Of a stretch of DNA of 64,000 nt, positions 11,760-22,381 are shown piece by piece. How positions within the stretch are numbered: position 1 is the first letter of the stretch; the number at the start of each line of letters is the position of its first letter. The stretch spans positions 3,470,001-3,534,000 of the forward strand of contig JASJOG010000003.1 of assembly GCA_030142905.1 (NCBI GenBank). Reading direction: 5' to 3'. Source of the DNA: Heliopora coerulea. Its lineage: Eukaryota; Cnidaria; Anthozoa; Scleralcyonacea; Helioporidae. The notes under the pieces are model-generated. The model searched no databases, was not told the DNA's origin, and worked only from the letters and a program-made list of their open reading frames with translations. A program made the position numbers and the translations under genes.

Positions 11760-12200
11760 AAAAATATCATGCCATTTAAGAAGAAGTATCACTCAAAGTA
11801 TCCGTGCTTCTTTCTGAGAGGTCGGAATTGCTACCTTGATCGGACGACGAAATAGCGATGTTTCCTTCGCTGAGTTTCCTTTTTTTTCGTGACAGGTGGG
11901 CCAGTTTTATCTGCCGTTTACTTTCCACGTGAATCTGAACTGCTCAATCAACGATTGCCTCTCGTTCTTCTCTGCTCCGTAGGTTATCGTTGCCATAAAT
12001 TTAATAATAGCTCGTTGATGGTGTTGTGATGCATAGACAGACGTTTCTCTGACAAAATATTTTTCAGAAAACTAAATGTCCGTTCTACCAAGGGGTTGGA
12101 ACCCGAAATATTGACAATCAGACCAGCTAATTTACACCGATTTGGTAATTCTTGTCGACGATAAGTCATCACTGACTTCCACTAACTTCCTCGATAACTT
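11760..12200 (-). pseudogene. hAT transposase C-terminal fragment
   Basis: The minus-strand frame 12172-11984 reads NISGSNPLVERTFSFLKNIL then SEKRLSMHHNTINELLLNLW. This is the hATC dimerisation region, with the typical S-N-x-x-V-E-R-x-F-S signature and the RxxM/L helix. Nothing of the catalytic domain is recognised around it and no TIR pair was found, so only a relic of a second hAT family is called. It lies in the presumed USP38 intron. Confidence 0.75.
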
Positions 12201-12518
12201 CGTCATTATGTCTTTGCACGGGAGCGCGCGATTATTGAAGTAGCTGGTAGTTATGTTCGCAAAAACACAAGACGACATTTGGTACGACTCATTTGGTTCG
12301 CCGTATAAATCAACAGCCGTGCTAAAAAGACTGGAGTCGACACAAATAGTTATTAGGTTCAGCTCATGAAAAGTTGGCTGTCTAAAACAGGCCTACCCAG
12401 AATTAAAAGTTTATTTTTGATTTATTCCATACATTAGTCTGTAATATGCTTTGAAATGATCTTTGCTTTTGCAATTTACCAATGAGAATGAAAATTAAAA
12501 TGCAAAATTATTTCTCAC

Positions 12519-12620
12519 CATGTGAAAAGCCTCTGGAGAATGGGTAAAGTACAGTAGCATGTTAACAAGAACCACAAAATTGCTTTCACGAACCACAGGC
12601 ATGAAGACACGACTGAAGAC
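12519..12620 (-). CDS. USP38-like deubiquitinase, coding exon 2
   Basis: This 34-codon exon reads VFSRVFMPVVRESNF and ends LLYFTHSPEAFHM. I recognise it by the block of vertebrate USP38 that follows the exon 1 region, where VFNRLWFPLVR and SPEAFH occur at the same spacing. The exon is bounded by an acceptor (ttttag, 12621-12622 side) and a donor (ATG|GTGAGA at 12518). Both junctions are phase 0, so it joins exon 1 in frame. It is too short to appear as a long open frame. The next exon should encode the block leading to the catalytic Cys box; I did not find it before position 1, so it is missed or lies outside the window. Confidence 0.85.
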
Positions 12621-13668
12621 CTAAAATTTAAAATGAAGGATCAGATGTAACCAGTCCTGAAAGTTTAAAGTTTGTATTTAATAAGGTATAAATGGCATGT
12701 TCACAATAGTTGCATGTATGCACATGATATACTGTATTAAACCATTTAAATGATTTAGAGGTTGATTAATTGATTTACTGATAGACTGGTGAATAAGGTT
12801 GTTTGTTGGATTAGTTTTCTCATTAATATTCACATATTTTGCAATAAATACAAGAGTAAAAGTTATTTGTGGACATTATGGGCATGGCTGACAATAGGTA
12901 AAAAATGTCTGCAAATGAAAAAACTTATTACTTGACTCTGCAGGCAGTTTAGATGAACAATTAAATTCACATGGATTGGATGACAGTTGGCAAAATGTCA
13001 GATTCAAGAAATTTTATTAACTATTAATCATACCTCTCAATCCCATGTAATAATTATCATTAAAAATAGAAATCTATGTTGAAAATGGGGTTATGTTACA
13101 GTGTATGCAAATATTTTGTCCAACCCTAGATTTCCCAGCAGTTTTTCTGTAAATGTTGATTTTCCTTTATGGCAACCTTTCCAATTTTTTATGTTAGACA
13201 TGGTTGGATGCCTGCTGTCTATGACCATAAATGTTTGTCCTATATAAAATGAAAATGTCTGAGGATAACCAAAGTTCAAGGCAAAATTCTCAGATGTTTT
13301 TGTCCTTGGACTAAAACTTTTAAATTTCACCACTGCAGTGATATAAAGACTTGTAAATCACCCTTGTACTGTTAACATATTCAAGATTTCAGTAGGAAAT
13401 GCTTGTACGAACTGTTCTCTGTTTTGTTAGAACCATGATGAGATTTGAACAGATAATCATGAAAATTTTCTGTTCATGTATCTCTGAGGATGATTCTGAA
13501 ATAGTCAGATTTTGTATTTGTGTGAGCAAAATTGCAGCTGTATACTTTTGATGTGGTGTTTCTTGCTGTTCAAGCTGCCTACCATGGAAGGTATTGAAAG
13601 CATTATACAAAGTTTCCAGACTGAGAATTTTGAATGATGTACAATAAAACAAAAGGTCTTTTGCTAAC
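12621..13668. other. Intron 1 of the USP38-like gene
   Basis: About 1.05 kb between the donor CAG|GTTAGC (13668) and the acceptor at 12621. It has two chance frames on the minus strand (13389-13700, 13091-13333) that do not resemble USP38. No transposon was recognised in it. Confidence 0.7.
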
Positions 13669-14610
13669 CTGTAATATCTTAGCAAGAATAACACTTTCAA
13701 GAACCTTATTCTTTCCAGCCTTTACAAGACATTTAAAAAATGTCAGAAGCCATTGAGGCACTTTTGTTTTCTTTGGCCATACAAGCCACTGAACCATCTT
13801 GGAAATTCCAGCAGAAAGTTCCTTAAATGGTATATCAGGGGAAATCGTGACCTCATGTATCAATGAGTTGATGACATCATCTGGTACGTAGTTGGTCAAA
13901 TTTGCTAAAGCCACGGTGCTTGGGAATTCAGGTTTCGCTAAGATTTCAAAACATTCTTTTACTGAAAGCACCACAAAAGTTTGGGAAGAATCCTTTAGCC
14001 AAACCATCTGCAAGAACTTACAAACAAGGTCAGTTTTCTTGAAATATTCAATCATTTGGTCTTTTGTCGCATTTGGTATTTTGGTTTTACCTAGACTTTG
14101 GATCAACAAAAGGTTAATTTGTAAAAGTTGTTCTTCCTCATCAGGTAAGCAGTCAGTATAACTCATCAGAAACTCCGCCAAACCCCCGCAATATTCAATA
14201 GTGTCGTTCAATCTGAGCCATGTTGTGATATGACGGCCAAGAATTTTGCATAAATGATGGTAAATTTTCGACGATGATTGTAGGTATGGAAACACGCATA
14301 TTAAAATGTCCAGCAAACGTGAAGTTTGAATATTTTCACTTTCAATCAATGATAACAACAGAGCTTCATCAAAGAAAGATACCAAAGCCATTGTTTTGTT
14401 TTGTGCCCAAGACAGCAACATCATTCGACCGCTTTCGACCAATATATCTTCAGACTCTTCAAGTATCCATTGAATTGCTAGTTTTAAAATGGCATGACAT
14501 GCCTCATTCTCCATAGGTTGAATAGACATCTTACAGCAATACTGGATCAATGTTTTTTTCACCTCGTAAGGTTGCGGACAGGCCACAATTTTCAAGATTT
14601 GTTGCTCCAT
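13669..14610 (-). CDS. USP38: USP38/USP35-like deubiquitinase, first coding exon
   Basis: The protein should be a cysteine protease that removes ubiquitin from substrates. This exon holds only the N-terminal helical, non-catalytic region (314 codons). I chose the ATG at 14610 because MEQQILKIVACPQPYEVKKT then lines up with the start of vertebrate USP38. An upstream in-frame ATG at 14643 would add 11 residues. Recognisable family blocks are VCKFLQMVWLKDSSQTF, VALANLTNYVPDDVINSLI and the signature KMVQWLVWPKKTKVPQWLLT. The exon ends at TTACAG|GTTAGC in phase 0 and joins exon 2 at 12620. Reading through the donor gives 29 unrelated residues before a stop. USP35 is the close paralogue; cnidarians may have one ancestral gene. 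The catalytic Cys and His boxes are not in the part seen. Confidence 0.85.
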
Positions 14611-14643
14611 ACTCACTGATGAAGTCATCCTTGCGACAAACAT

Positions 14644-15070
14644 TCAATCCTCTCGCGTCTTCAATCATTCTTCAACAATAATAACGTATCCGCTGACATC
14701 ATATCACCGTGGAAATTAGTATAACCAGAAATACGTGCACGCAACAACCCCTCGCCCACCCTGCCAATATATCTCTCGAGAGTCCAAGTAACATTGATAA
14801 TTTTTCAAAATTGTCAAAAAGACAAATCCCCCTTACTATAACTGGAAGAGGGCATGCAATATAAGAAAAACGCAACATTTGCACCTGAATATTAACAACC
14901 CAAACTGGAAATTATTTTATATTTAAACTGTTCGTCGTCATATGTACGTTTAAAAGTTTGACTCTGTTTTATTATAACGAAACGTTTGGAGAAAATAACC
15001 TTTAACGGTTTTGTAAATAATGGGATCCAGCCTGACAATTCTACTGCTAAACAATGGATGTTTGTATCAA
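14644..15070. other. Upstream region of the USP38-like gene
   Basis: This 430-bp gap between the USP38 start and the hAT element should hold the promoter and 5' UTR. I see no clear TATA box. The hAT insertion at 15079 limits the undisturbed upstream DNA to under 500 bp. Confidence 0.4.
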
Positions 15071-15429
15071 GACCCGGTTAGGCTTGTACAGATTGTGCTC
15101 GGCAACTTTTTGGCAACTTATTGTGTTTGGAGCAACTTTTTATGGGCCCAGCAACTTTAAGCAATTTTCTCCCGGCAAAAGCATAATTTTAGGAAATTTT
15201 TAGTGAAAACTAGGCAAGAAGTGAAGAACGTGTTTTGTATTTGTTTTTTCCTGAATAATTCGGGCCGAAACCAGATTAGGCGATTACTGAATTCAGCCCG
15301 AGTCTCGACAGTAAACAACTGAGCCAGCCATCCACAATTCCAGCGGACATTCCATTTAGCTTAAGTTAGTAGAGCAACCATTTTGAATTTGAAGTTCATA
15401 ACTATAGCAGATCAAGACGAAGACGATTA

Positions 15430-17698
15430 GGAAATTGTACCTGGAAATGATCCCATTGCTGAGGCAGTAAATGCTGGGGCAAGGTTTAAGGTTCCTGAAA
15501 GTGCTGCAACAAGTCGGAAACGAAAATTGAATGTCAACAGCGGAAAATACAGACAACGAGGACCATTGAACTCTAAAAAGACTGGAACGATACCTGCAAG
15601 CTGTATTTTGAAGCCACCATGGAGGCTGACATGTAGGTCAATTTGCAGGTCATCCCAGTCCCCTACTCGATAAAGCACGCAACCTCTTGCGAAAACTTAG
15701 CCTAAATTTCGCATTTGTTGACAGTTTTCTTTTTTTATCCTCAGTAAACAGAGGACAATGTCGGTAGGACTGCATATTTGTCAGAATTAGCTGTCAATGA
15801 AAAGTAAGGGTTCAATACAACTTTTCCCCACGCATGTTTTTGACCTACATGGCTGCCCCTATGTCGGCTTCGTTCATTCGTGAGACCTGGTATAATGAGG
15901 TATCGTTCCAGTCTTTTTAGAGTTCAATGACGAGGACTGGGAGGTATCGAAGCTACAACAGTAAAAAGTAAGACGTGTGCTTGGGATAGATTGAAAGACT
16001 TTCCTAAACAACATTTGGCTGTTATAGAAGGAAAATTAAGATGTAATGCATGCAGTGAAATTCTTTCTCTGAAGAAAAGCTCTATTGAAAAACATGTTAA
16101 ATCAAGAAAGCATCTAAGCGGAGTGGATAGTATTGCGAAAAACAAAAAAGAAAACCAATCTATCGTGCAGTGTTTGAAAAAGCAAGACAAGCTTAAAATG
16201 AGCGGTTCTACACTTCCTCAAGAAATGAGAGTGTTTCGCTTTGAGTTAGTAGAGTGTTTCCTTAGTGCTGGAATACCACTATCGAAAATTGATGACCTTC
16301 GTCCATTCCTTGAGAAACATGGCTACCGTCTGACTGCCTGTGGTCATCTTAGGGAGCTCATCCCTTCGATATTCGAAAAGGAAAAAGAAAAAGTTAAAAG
16401 TGAGCTCCAGAACGCCGAGGAGGTATCTATTATTTTTGACGGCACAACTAGACTAGGAGAGGCTCTTGCTGTTGTCATCCGTTTTGTACAAGAAAACCTT
16501 CAAGCATACACAGCGTCTCGTACGGCTTCAAGTTCTTGCTAAGGCATTAAAGACCGAAGAATTAGCCAAGAGACTGATGTCTTATGTAGCTGTTGATCAT
16601 CATTTTGGCCCAAACATGTTAATAGAAGCGATCAGAGACGGAGCCTCAGTGAATGGAGCAGCCTTGCGTCAGCTGATATTCTTTCATCCAAACATGATGG
16701 ACATTGTGTGCTTTTCTCACACCATTGACAACGTGGGTGATTATTTCCAATTTAGAGCCCTAGATAGTTTTACCCGTTACTGGGTGAGTCTATTTTCTCG
16801 TAGCCACACTGCCCGATTATTATGGAAAGAGAAAACAGGAGTGTCCATGAAATCACACGGTGAAACGCGATGGTGGAGCAAATGGGAGATCCTGAATCAG
16901 GTATCTGATTTCTTTGGCGATGTTGAGCCTTTCCTAAAGGAAAATGAGAACATTTGTCCTGCAAATCGTCAGCATCTATTGGATATAATAGATGATCCTC
17001 GAGATCTACAAGACCTGCGTTTAGAGCTAGCAGCGATTGTTGATGCTGGAGTTCACTTTGTTAAAGCTACCTACTTCCTCGAGGGTGACGGGCCGCTGAT
17101 CTTCTTCTGCTATGAGAAACTGGCAGGTGTTTCGCAAGCTGTTGCTGTTGGTTATTATCCACGCACTACTGCAGTTGCTCGAGGAATTGCTTCCGGTAAT
17201 GCTGCTCTACAAAACCAGCTTGTGGCTCAAGCGAAAGCATGCATTCAGCCCGGCTTGAGTTTCTTTCAACAGAAATTCAGTGGGCAGTTTCACACAGTAG
17301 TTCGTGCCTTTAAGGTAGCACGACTTTGCTGTCCTATTCAAGTACAAATTCTTAAACCAACTCCAGATTCATTGGAAGAGTTCAGAAACTACCCCTTTCT
17401 AAATGATGATAACTGCATTGCAAGCTTAGCTCAGGTGCTACCAGCCTATCTCGCTGCTGCTGAAGGTGTAAATGTATCAACCGAGGATGAAAAAGTGGAT
17501 TGGTGGGCAGCACACCGTGATAATCTTCCTAACTGGGCAGCAGTTGTCAAAAAGCTGCTACTTATCCAGCCTAGCTCTACTACTGCTGAAAGGGTGTTCA
17601 GTCTTCTAAACACATTCTCTTCCCAACAAGAGCATACACTCGAAGATTGCCTAGAAGCATCTGTAATGCTTAGATATAACAACAGTCAGAGGAAGTAA
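15430..17698 (+). pseudogene. hAT transposase (BED-like zinc finger, RNase H-like, hATC)
   Basis: The coding run starts around 15430 (EIVPGNDPIAEAVNAG) after an in-frame TAG. It is interrupted by the nested MITE (15564-15929) and resumes at 15938 with VKSKTCAWDRLKDFPKQHL. A zinc finger follows (CNACSE, later KHVKSRKHL). The first catalytic Asp is in SIIFDGTTRLGEA. A frameshift near 16500 moves the frame to 16515-17698, which contains the C-x2-H motif VCFSHTIDNV, GETRWWSKWEIL and the terminal hATC block SSTTAERVFSLLNTF. The enzyme would cut the TIRs and make 8-bp duplications. Defects seen are one upstream stop, one frameshift and the MITE. The rest is long and open, so decay is recent. The family resembles animal hATs related to KIAA1586/ZBED-type proteins. 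Confidence 0.93.
15564..15929. mobile_element. MITE nested in hAT transposase, 32-bp perfect TIRs, 8-bp TSD
   Basis: The 366-bp element begins CATTGAACTCTAAAAAGACT and ends with the perfect inverse over 32 bp (15898-15929). Flanking direct repeats are ACGAGGAC (15556-15563 and 15930-15937). No coding capacity. The 8-bp TSD makes it a hAT-type MITE. Precise loss of the element plus one TSD copy would put the zinc-finger part of the host transposase back in frame with its N-terminus. A 51-bp relative (CAGTGAACTCTAAAAAGACT ends) is at 23627-23677. Confidence 0.94.
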
Positions 17699-18170
17699 AA
17701 CTGTGAAACATGACCATCTCAAGCCAACAAATTGCTTTATAGTTTTTATCAGATTTTATATAATATATATAGTTATTATAAGGCTTAATAATTATGCAAT
17801 TCCAAAACTGCATGTTAATTGTTAAATAATTGATGTTACAGTGTATGTGTCAGAACTGAGAATTCATTTTTTCTTGTAGTTTTCAATAATGTGGAGGCTT
17901 AGCCTCCTTAAATAAAGTTTCTGTTCTGTTCTGTTCATTCAAGTGAATGGGGTGGTATAAGGAACTGTTACACAATTTAAATTTTGCTAGATGGAGTAGA
18001 GGCAGTTTAAAATAGGTTATATCTTGCTTTGTGCTCGTTTTTGTGAGCAACTTTTCACATTTTAGGAGCAACTTTTTCAATTTTTGAGCAACTTTTATGC
18101 AACTTTTGAGTGTTTTTAGAGCACAATTTCAGCATTTTCGTAGCACAATCTGTACAAGCCTAGACCCGGT

Positions 18171-18640
18171 ATTTGTTGCAATCTTGACGTATTTGGTGTC
18201 GTTTTTGGATGAAACTTATTACTTTTTTTGACTTTGAAGAAAGACATTTTAGTTGATGGTAACACTTTCCTTCTTAAAAGCGGAGCATTCTCATAGGTTA
18301 CCGGTCGGATACCGGCATTACGGATAGCTTATGATTGAAAAAATTTTTTTTGATTTTTTTTGGTATTAAAAAATTGATAAATCCTACAATGCCTTAAAGT
18401 TAATTAAAACTTTCTAGTGGAAGTGCTATGATGAAGATTTATGCTAAGTATTCATCAGGAGGTAAAAGACTTTGGTAACGAAAGTCTGAAACTCTTTTTT
18501 CTTTTAAAAAGAAAATACGCCTGACGTAATTGTTATTGGATCGCACCAATTTTCAATTTGAGTTTTTTAATCTTTATATAGTTTAACTTTGCTTATATTG
18601 CTTAACTTGTATATAGTTCAGTTTGCATATAGTTATTGTG
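18171..18640. other. No gene recognised
   Basis: AT-rich DNA to the right of the hAT element. No coding exon, repeat or RNA gene was recognised. Confidence 0.4.
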
Positions 18641-18648
18641 TGACGCCC

Positions 18649-19050
18649 TCGAACAAGTGCAGATAATATAATAAGCCAATCAGCGCGTTTGTTTACATCG
18701 ATGGAGCGGACCGATCAGACTGCTCGATTTTGCCAACATTTCTGAATTTACTGGGACATCACCGCGAAAAACTATACCTCAGAAAAAGCCTTCCGCGAAT
18801 GCGGATTTTGCATTTTCAAAGAGAAAACGAACTGATTCGGATAGTATATGAGTTTTTCTTCAAATCTGTCGTGGGGATATGTAATGCGTTCCTTAGCAAG
18901 AAAAATATCGGCTTTCGAATCGGGAGTTACGAAATGCTCACGACCGAGTTCATGTTTCACGTTGTCTGTGCGAAAAAGCCAACATAAACTTATTATTCCG
19001 TTCGGGTTTAGACGTCCTACAGCTATCAAGGCTTTCCCTATCTCATAAAT
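18649..19050 (+). repeat. Long inverted repeat, left copy (unidentified element)
   Basis: This 400-bp block recurs inverted at 21975-22381 with roughly 93-95% identity by eye, including a run of about 130 bp without a difference (18870-18995). It begins GAACAAGTGCAGATAATATA and ends before TATCTCATAA. In this copy a frame seen in the right copy has lost its ATG (ATT) and gained a TGA. The outer parts carry CCAAT-like boxes (AGCCAATCAGCG, ACCGATCAGA). It could be a long terminal inverted repeat of a 3.7-kb element (18649-22381), or two independent inverted insertions of one repeat family. Confidence 0.7.
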
Positions 19051-21974
19051 ACATCACAAAGGGCTTTATGAAGTAACCAAGGTAGTACTTTTCGTCATTA
19101 TTGAGGTCTAGTTTTTGTTTCATTCGTCCCCAGCCACTAACGGCGGGGAAATGTCAAAATAGTTCAGTTTTTCCAGAAGAAAATCTTTGAAGTTTGGTGT
19201 ATCGCTTAAATTCTTAACAAAAATTGTCATAAACTTCCCCTTTATGACCAGTGTTCAAAGGTTTGTTGTCAAAAGCAACTGGTGAACTACAAAAGGTTCA
19301 TAGTTTGACTGAGATATCCAAAGCATTTGCGAGTTTCATAAAAGATAATTAATAGCAAAATCACAGTGATTCACAGGCATCTTTGCAGTACCCGTTTCAT
19401 ATAATGTATAAAAAAGTGCACTATCACTGAATATTTGACAGCATGTTTTAGTCAAGGGAGCCAAGCAAAGGCAGAATGAGGCAAGGCATAAATCCTTATT
19501 ACAGTGTATTGAAGTTTACTGTAAAAGAAAAGACTTCATTTTTCATTATGAAATTTGGGTATTGTTACAAAAGCAAAAAATTCAAATGACATTCATATTT
19601 TGTCCTTTTCTTAATTTTGAATTAACATAAGGTATTTCTTTTCCCTAATATTCTCACAAAAAGATCAGATAGCTTAGTACATGTCCTCTTATTTAGAAAT
19701 GAATTGTGTTCACATGTTCAGAAGAGACCATCCCTAGCCTCATTTGAACACGTCAATTGCTACCACACAACAACCAAAAGGAACTGATGACTCAGAATGA
19801 AGCCAATTTATTGGTATATCAAAATTACAATCCAGCAGTGATTCTGCCATAATACACTAAATTATCCAGAAACTATAGGTTGATAACCATTGATTCACAA
19901 GAGACTGTAGTCAGCCATTTAGAAACATATGAAGAAAAGGAATGTCATACAAATGACTGTATATTTGTTTTCAAAAAAGACAATAATCCTGATTTAATTC
20001 AGAATCTTGATGTATTGATATTAACTTGTTAGTAGGCTCATCCTCTTGAGTAAAATTGTCTGGCATCAGCCAGAGTAAAATAAAGAGTGTGCCCTTGCCA
20101 CTCAATGGGTTAAGGAGATGGCTGTTCACTCAGTAGGGTGCAGGGCTCATCCCCTTCATGAATGAAAACCTCTGGTGTTAGCCAGAATAAAATGACAGAG
20201 AGTGTGCCCTTGCCTCTTAATGGGTTAAAGTTGACCTAAACAATATTTAATCAATACTTTTCTTACTCTAAATGTTTGCAAAGCGCAGAGATGGACCCAC
20301 ACGAATTTGTAAAAAAATGTTTTAAAGCTGGTGCAAAGATAATCAACAAAAACTAGGGTCACAGTTCTGAAAGACATCATGATATACACTAAGACCAAAC
20401 TGGTTTCATGTTGCATTATCCAGGACACTGCAATCCTGGCATTCTAAAGAAATTTGGGAATTGCAGCAGATCCCCACAGTATCAAAGCTGCATCAGTATC
20501 AGCAGCAGGGATAAAGTCATGTCCCCATCTTGCTAGAAGTTATTTATGGAAATTTCACCTTTGAAACTTAGGGGATCACACTTTGTCTGTTTTCAGTCAC
20601 TGTCCAAATGCAATAATTACAACCTGTATTGCAAGTATTTGTTACATTGTTGGGTAATGTTATGGTGCACCACAGGCATCATTATCATGTGGCCATTCTG
20701 GTTGTACTTTTACTTCAACTTATCAGCACAAAAATAGTAATCTAACATTCCAACCTATGCTACATTCTAAGGTAGTCTTTGGTGAATATCTTGTGGAAAA
20801 TTTCCACCCCTTTTCACTAGGAAGTACAAAATAAACTGATAGAACTGGTTAGATAACTGAGAAAGCCAAGGAGGTAGATGCCTGCTGGCATGAACTGCAC
20901 TAATTTTAATACACATTTGTGCCACTTTAAAATTTGAATTCACAGCAGGAAAACAATTAAAAATTTGAAATTTAAGGCTGCTAAGTTTCTTTAGATTATC
21001 TGACCATAATTTTAAAAAGGGCCTGTTGAATTGCTCGGGATTGCTCAACACCTCTGGGTCGACTCATGAAGGTGTAAACTTCCCAGTCTTTCTGGTGAAT
21101 AGATTGTTGCAAACAAAGTTCTGTCCTTTGGATTTATATCAGTAAAAAACCCTTCAAACCCATAAATATTAAGTACATCAAAATTCAAAAGTGTATCTAA
21201 TATCATGTCAATCAACAGGACCTCTCACACTAGAGAGGGCTAGAGTTCAGTTTGCCTGCAGTTTACAGTTATTTGCTTATAACTGTAATGGATTTGTCTC
21301 ACTCTTTGACAACGTATTTTCTGGTTGGTACTGGTTTCATGAAGTCTCTGACTTTTGCTGTTAATGCGTCCCAGTGATAGCTTCATTAAAAAAGACCCTG
21401 CGAGTTCACCAGTGGATATGGGCAAGATCAGTACTAAATTTCAAAAATTGCCGCAATTACTTTGAGTGGAACTAAAAGTCTATTGCGGCGGATCTTTCGA
21501 GGATGCGGACATTCTTTCATCCTGGCATGCAACGTATGGATGTCAGTATTATCGAATTTGCCATGTCATCCCAGAATTTAAGGTTAAACGCCCAGGGAGA
21601 CCAGTGAGTGACAATGATGACAACGACAATGGACGAGGGAAGGTCTCGAGCTGGTGGACGACTTCGATGATTTTGCAGGCGAATCAAGAGTTTCTTGTTT
21701 GTTTTCAAGGATAAGCAATTGTCGTCGGGTAGATGCACGAAAATAATAAATTCTTCATTCTTCGTTTTTTATTCGAGTGGCATACTTTGAGCACATGTTT
21801 TCCTAAACTAGGTTTGAGTTTAATTTGACCAACACTCCTTTCCTTCGCTCAGCTTCGTTCTCGCAGGCCACGAGGATACAGACAGGCCAAAATTATCCGC
21901 CGATATCAGCCAGATACAAACTCTTGGCGTTCGAACCAGTTTTAGAGCTAAGAAAAGTACCACTTTACGTATTT
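19051..21974. other. Interior between the inverted copies, no gene recognised
   Basis: About 2.9 kb without a recognisable transposase or host gene. Contents noted are two tandem copies of the GAGTAAAAT repeat (20036-20227) and a short frame near 21535-21605 (MDVSIIEFAMSSQNLRL) followed by GTGAGT, a possible splice donor. No family was recognised, so it is not called as a gene. Confidence 0.45.
20036..20227. repeat. Two tandem copies of the GAGTAAAAT...GGGTTAA repeat
   Basis: Two adjacent units of about 90 bp each contain CTCATCC, then a GAGTAAAATTGTCTGGC/GAAAACCTCTGGTG block, CAGCCAGAGTAAAAT, GTGTGCCCTTGCC and AATGGGTTAA. They are divergent copies of the dispersed family also at 2165, 26956, 45083 and 61846. 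Confidence 0.7.
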
Positions 21975-22381
21975 TCATACTTATGAGATAAGGACAACCT
22001 TGAAAGCTGTAGGACGTCTAAATCCGTACGGAATAATAAATTTATGTTGGCTTTTTCGCACAGACAACGTGAAACATGAACTCGGTCGTGAGCATTTCGT
22101 AACTCCCGATTCGAAAGCCGATATTTTTCTTGCTAAGGAACGCATTGCATATCCCCACGACAGATTTGAAGAAAAACTCCTATACTATCCGAATCAGTTC
22201 GTTTTCTCTTTGAAAATGTAAAATTCGCGTTCACGGAAGGTTTTTTCTGAGGTATAGTTTTTCGCGGTGATGTCCCAGTAAATTCAGACATGTTGGTAAA
22301 ATCGAGCAGTTTGATTGGTCCGTCCCATCGATGTAAACAAACGTGCTGATTGGCTTATTACATTATCTGCCCTTGTTCGCC
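21975..22381 (-). repeat. Long inverted repeat, right copy (unidentified element)
   Basis: Inverse of 18649-19050. On the minus strand it holds CCAAT-type boxes (AGCCAATCAGCA, ACCAATCAAA). About 20 nt downstream an ATG opens a 52-codon frame (about 22292-22137) starting MSEFTGTSPRKTIPQKK and containing KRKRTDSDS. The opposite strand has a 73-codon frame at 22000-22221. Differences between the copies are often CpG to TpG/CpA and are not concentrated at third codon positions, so I do not claim a conserved protein. A promoter plus first coding exon of a mobile element is one possibility. Confidence 0.65.

Larger units (their letters stand above)
15079..18162 (+). mobile_element. hAT transposon with 21-bp TIRs and 8-bp TSD
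   Basis: The element is 3084 bp. It begins TAGGCTTGTACAGATTGTG (15079) and ends with the perfect inverse (18142-18162). Both sides are flanked by the direct repeat GACCCGGT (15071-15078 and 18163-18170). Subterminal GCAACTTTT words recur near both ends (15102-15155; 18037-18108), mostly as GAGCAACTTTT on the right; such repeats are typical transposase-binding sites in hATs. The gene runs left to right (about 15430-17698), with a possible poly(A) signal AATAAAG near 17912. A 366-bp MITE is nested in its 5' coding part. Confidence 0.96.

Noticed and set aside
13389..13700. 103-codon minus-strand frame as USP38 exon 2
   Set aside because: It does not resemble the expected block, and the correct 34-codon exon was found at 12519-12620 with proper splice sites and phase.
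16770..17682. Minus-strand frames inside the hAT transposase
   Set aside because: Shadows of the real plus-strand coding frame.
22000..22221. 73-codon frame shared by both inverted copies (18772-19029 minus; 22000-22221 plus) as a conserved protein
   Set aside because: It has no ATG start at its beginning, and differences between the copies are not concentrated at third codon positions.
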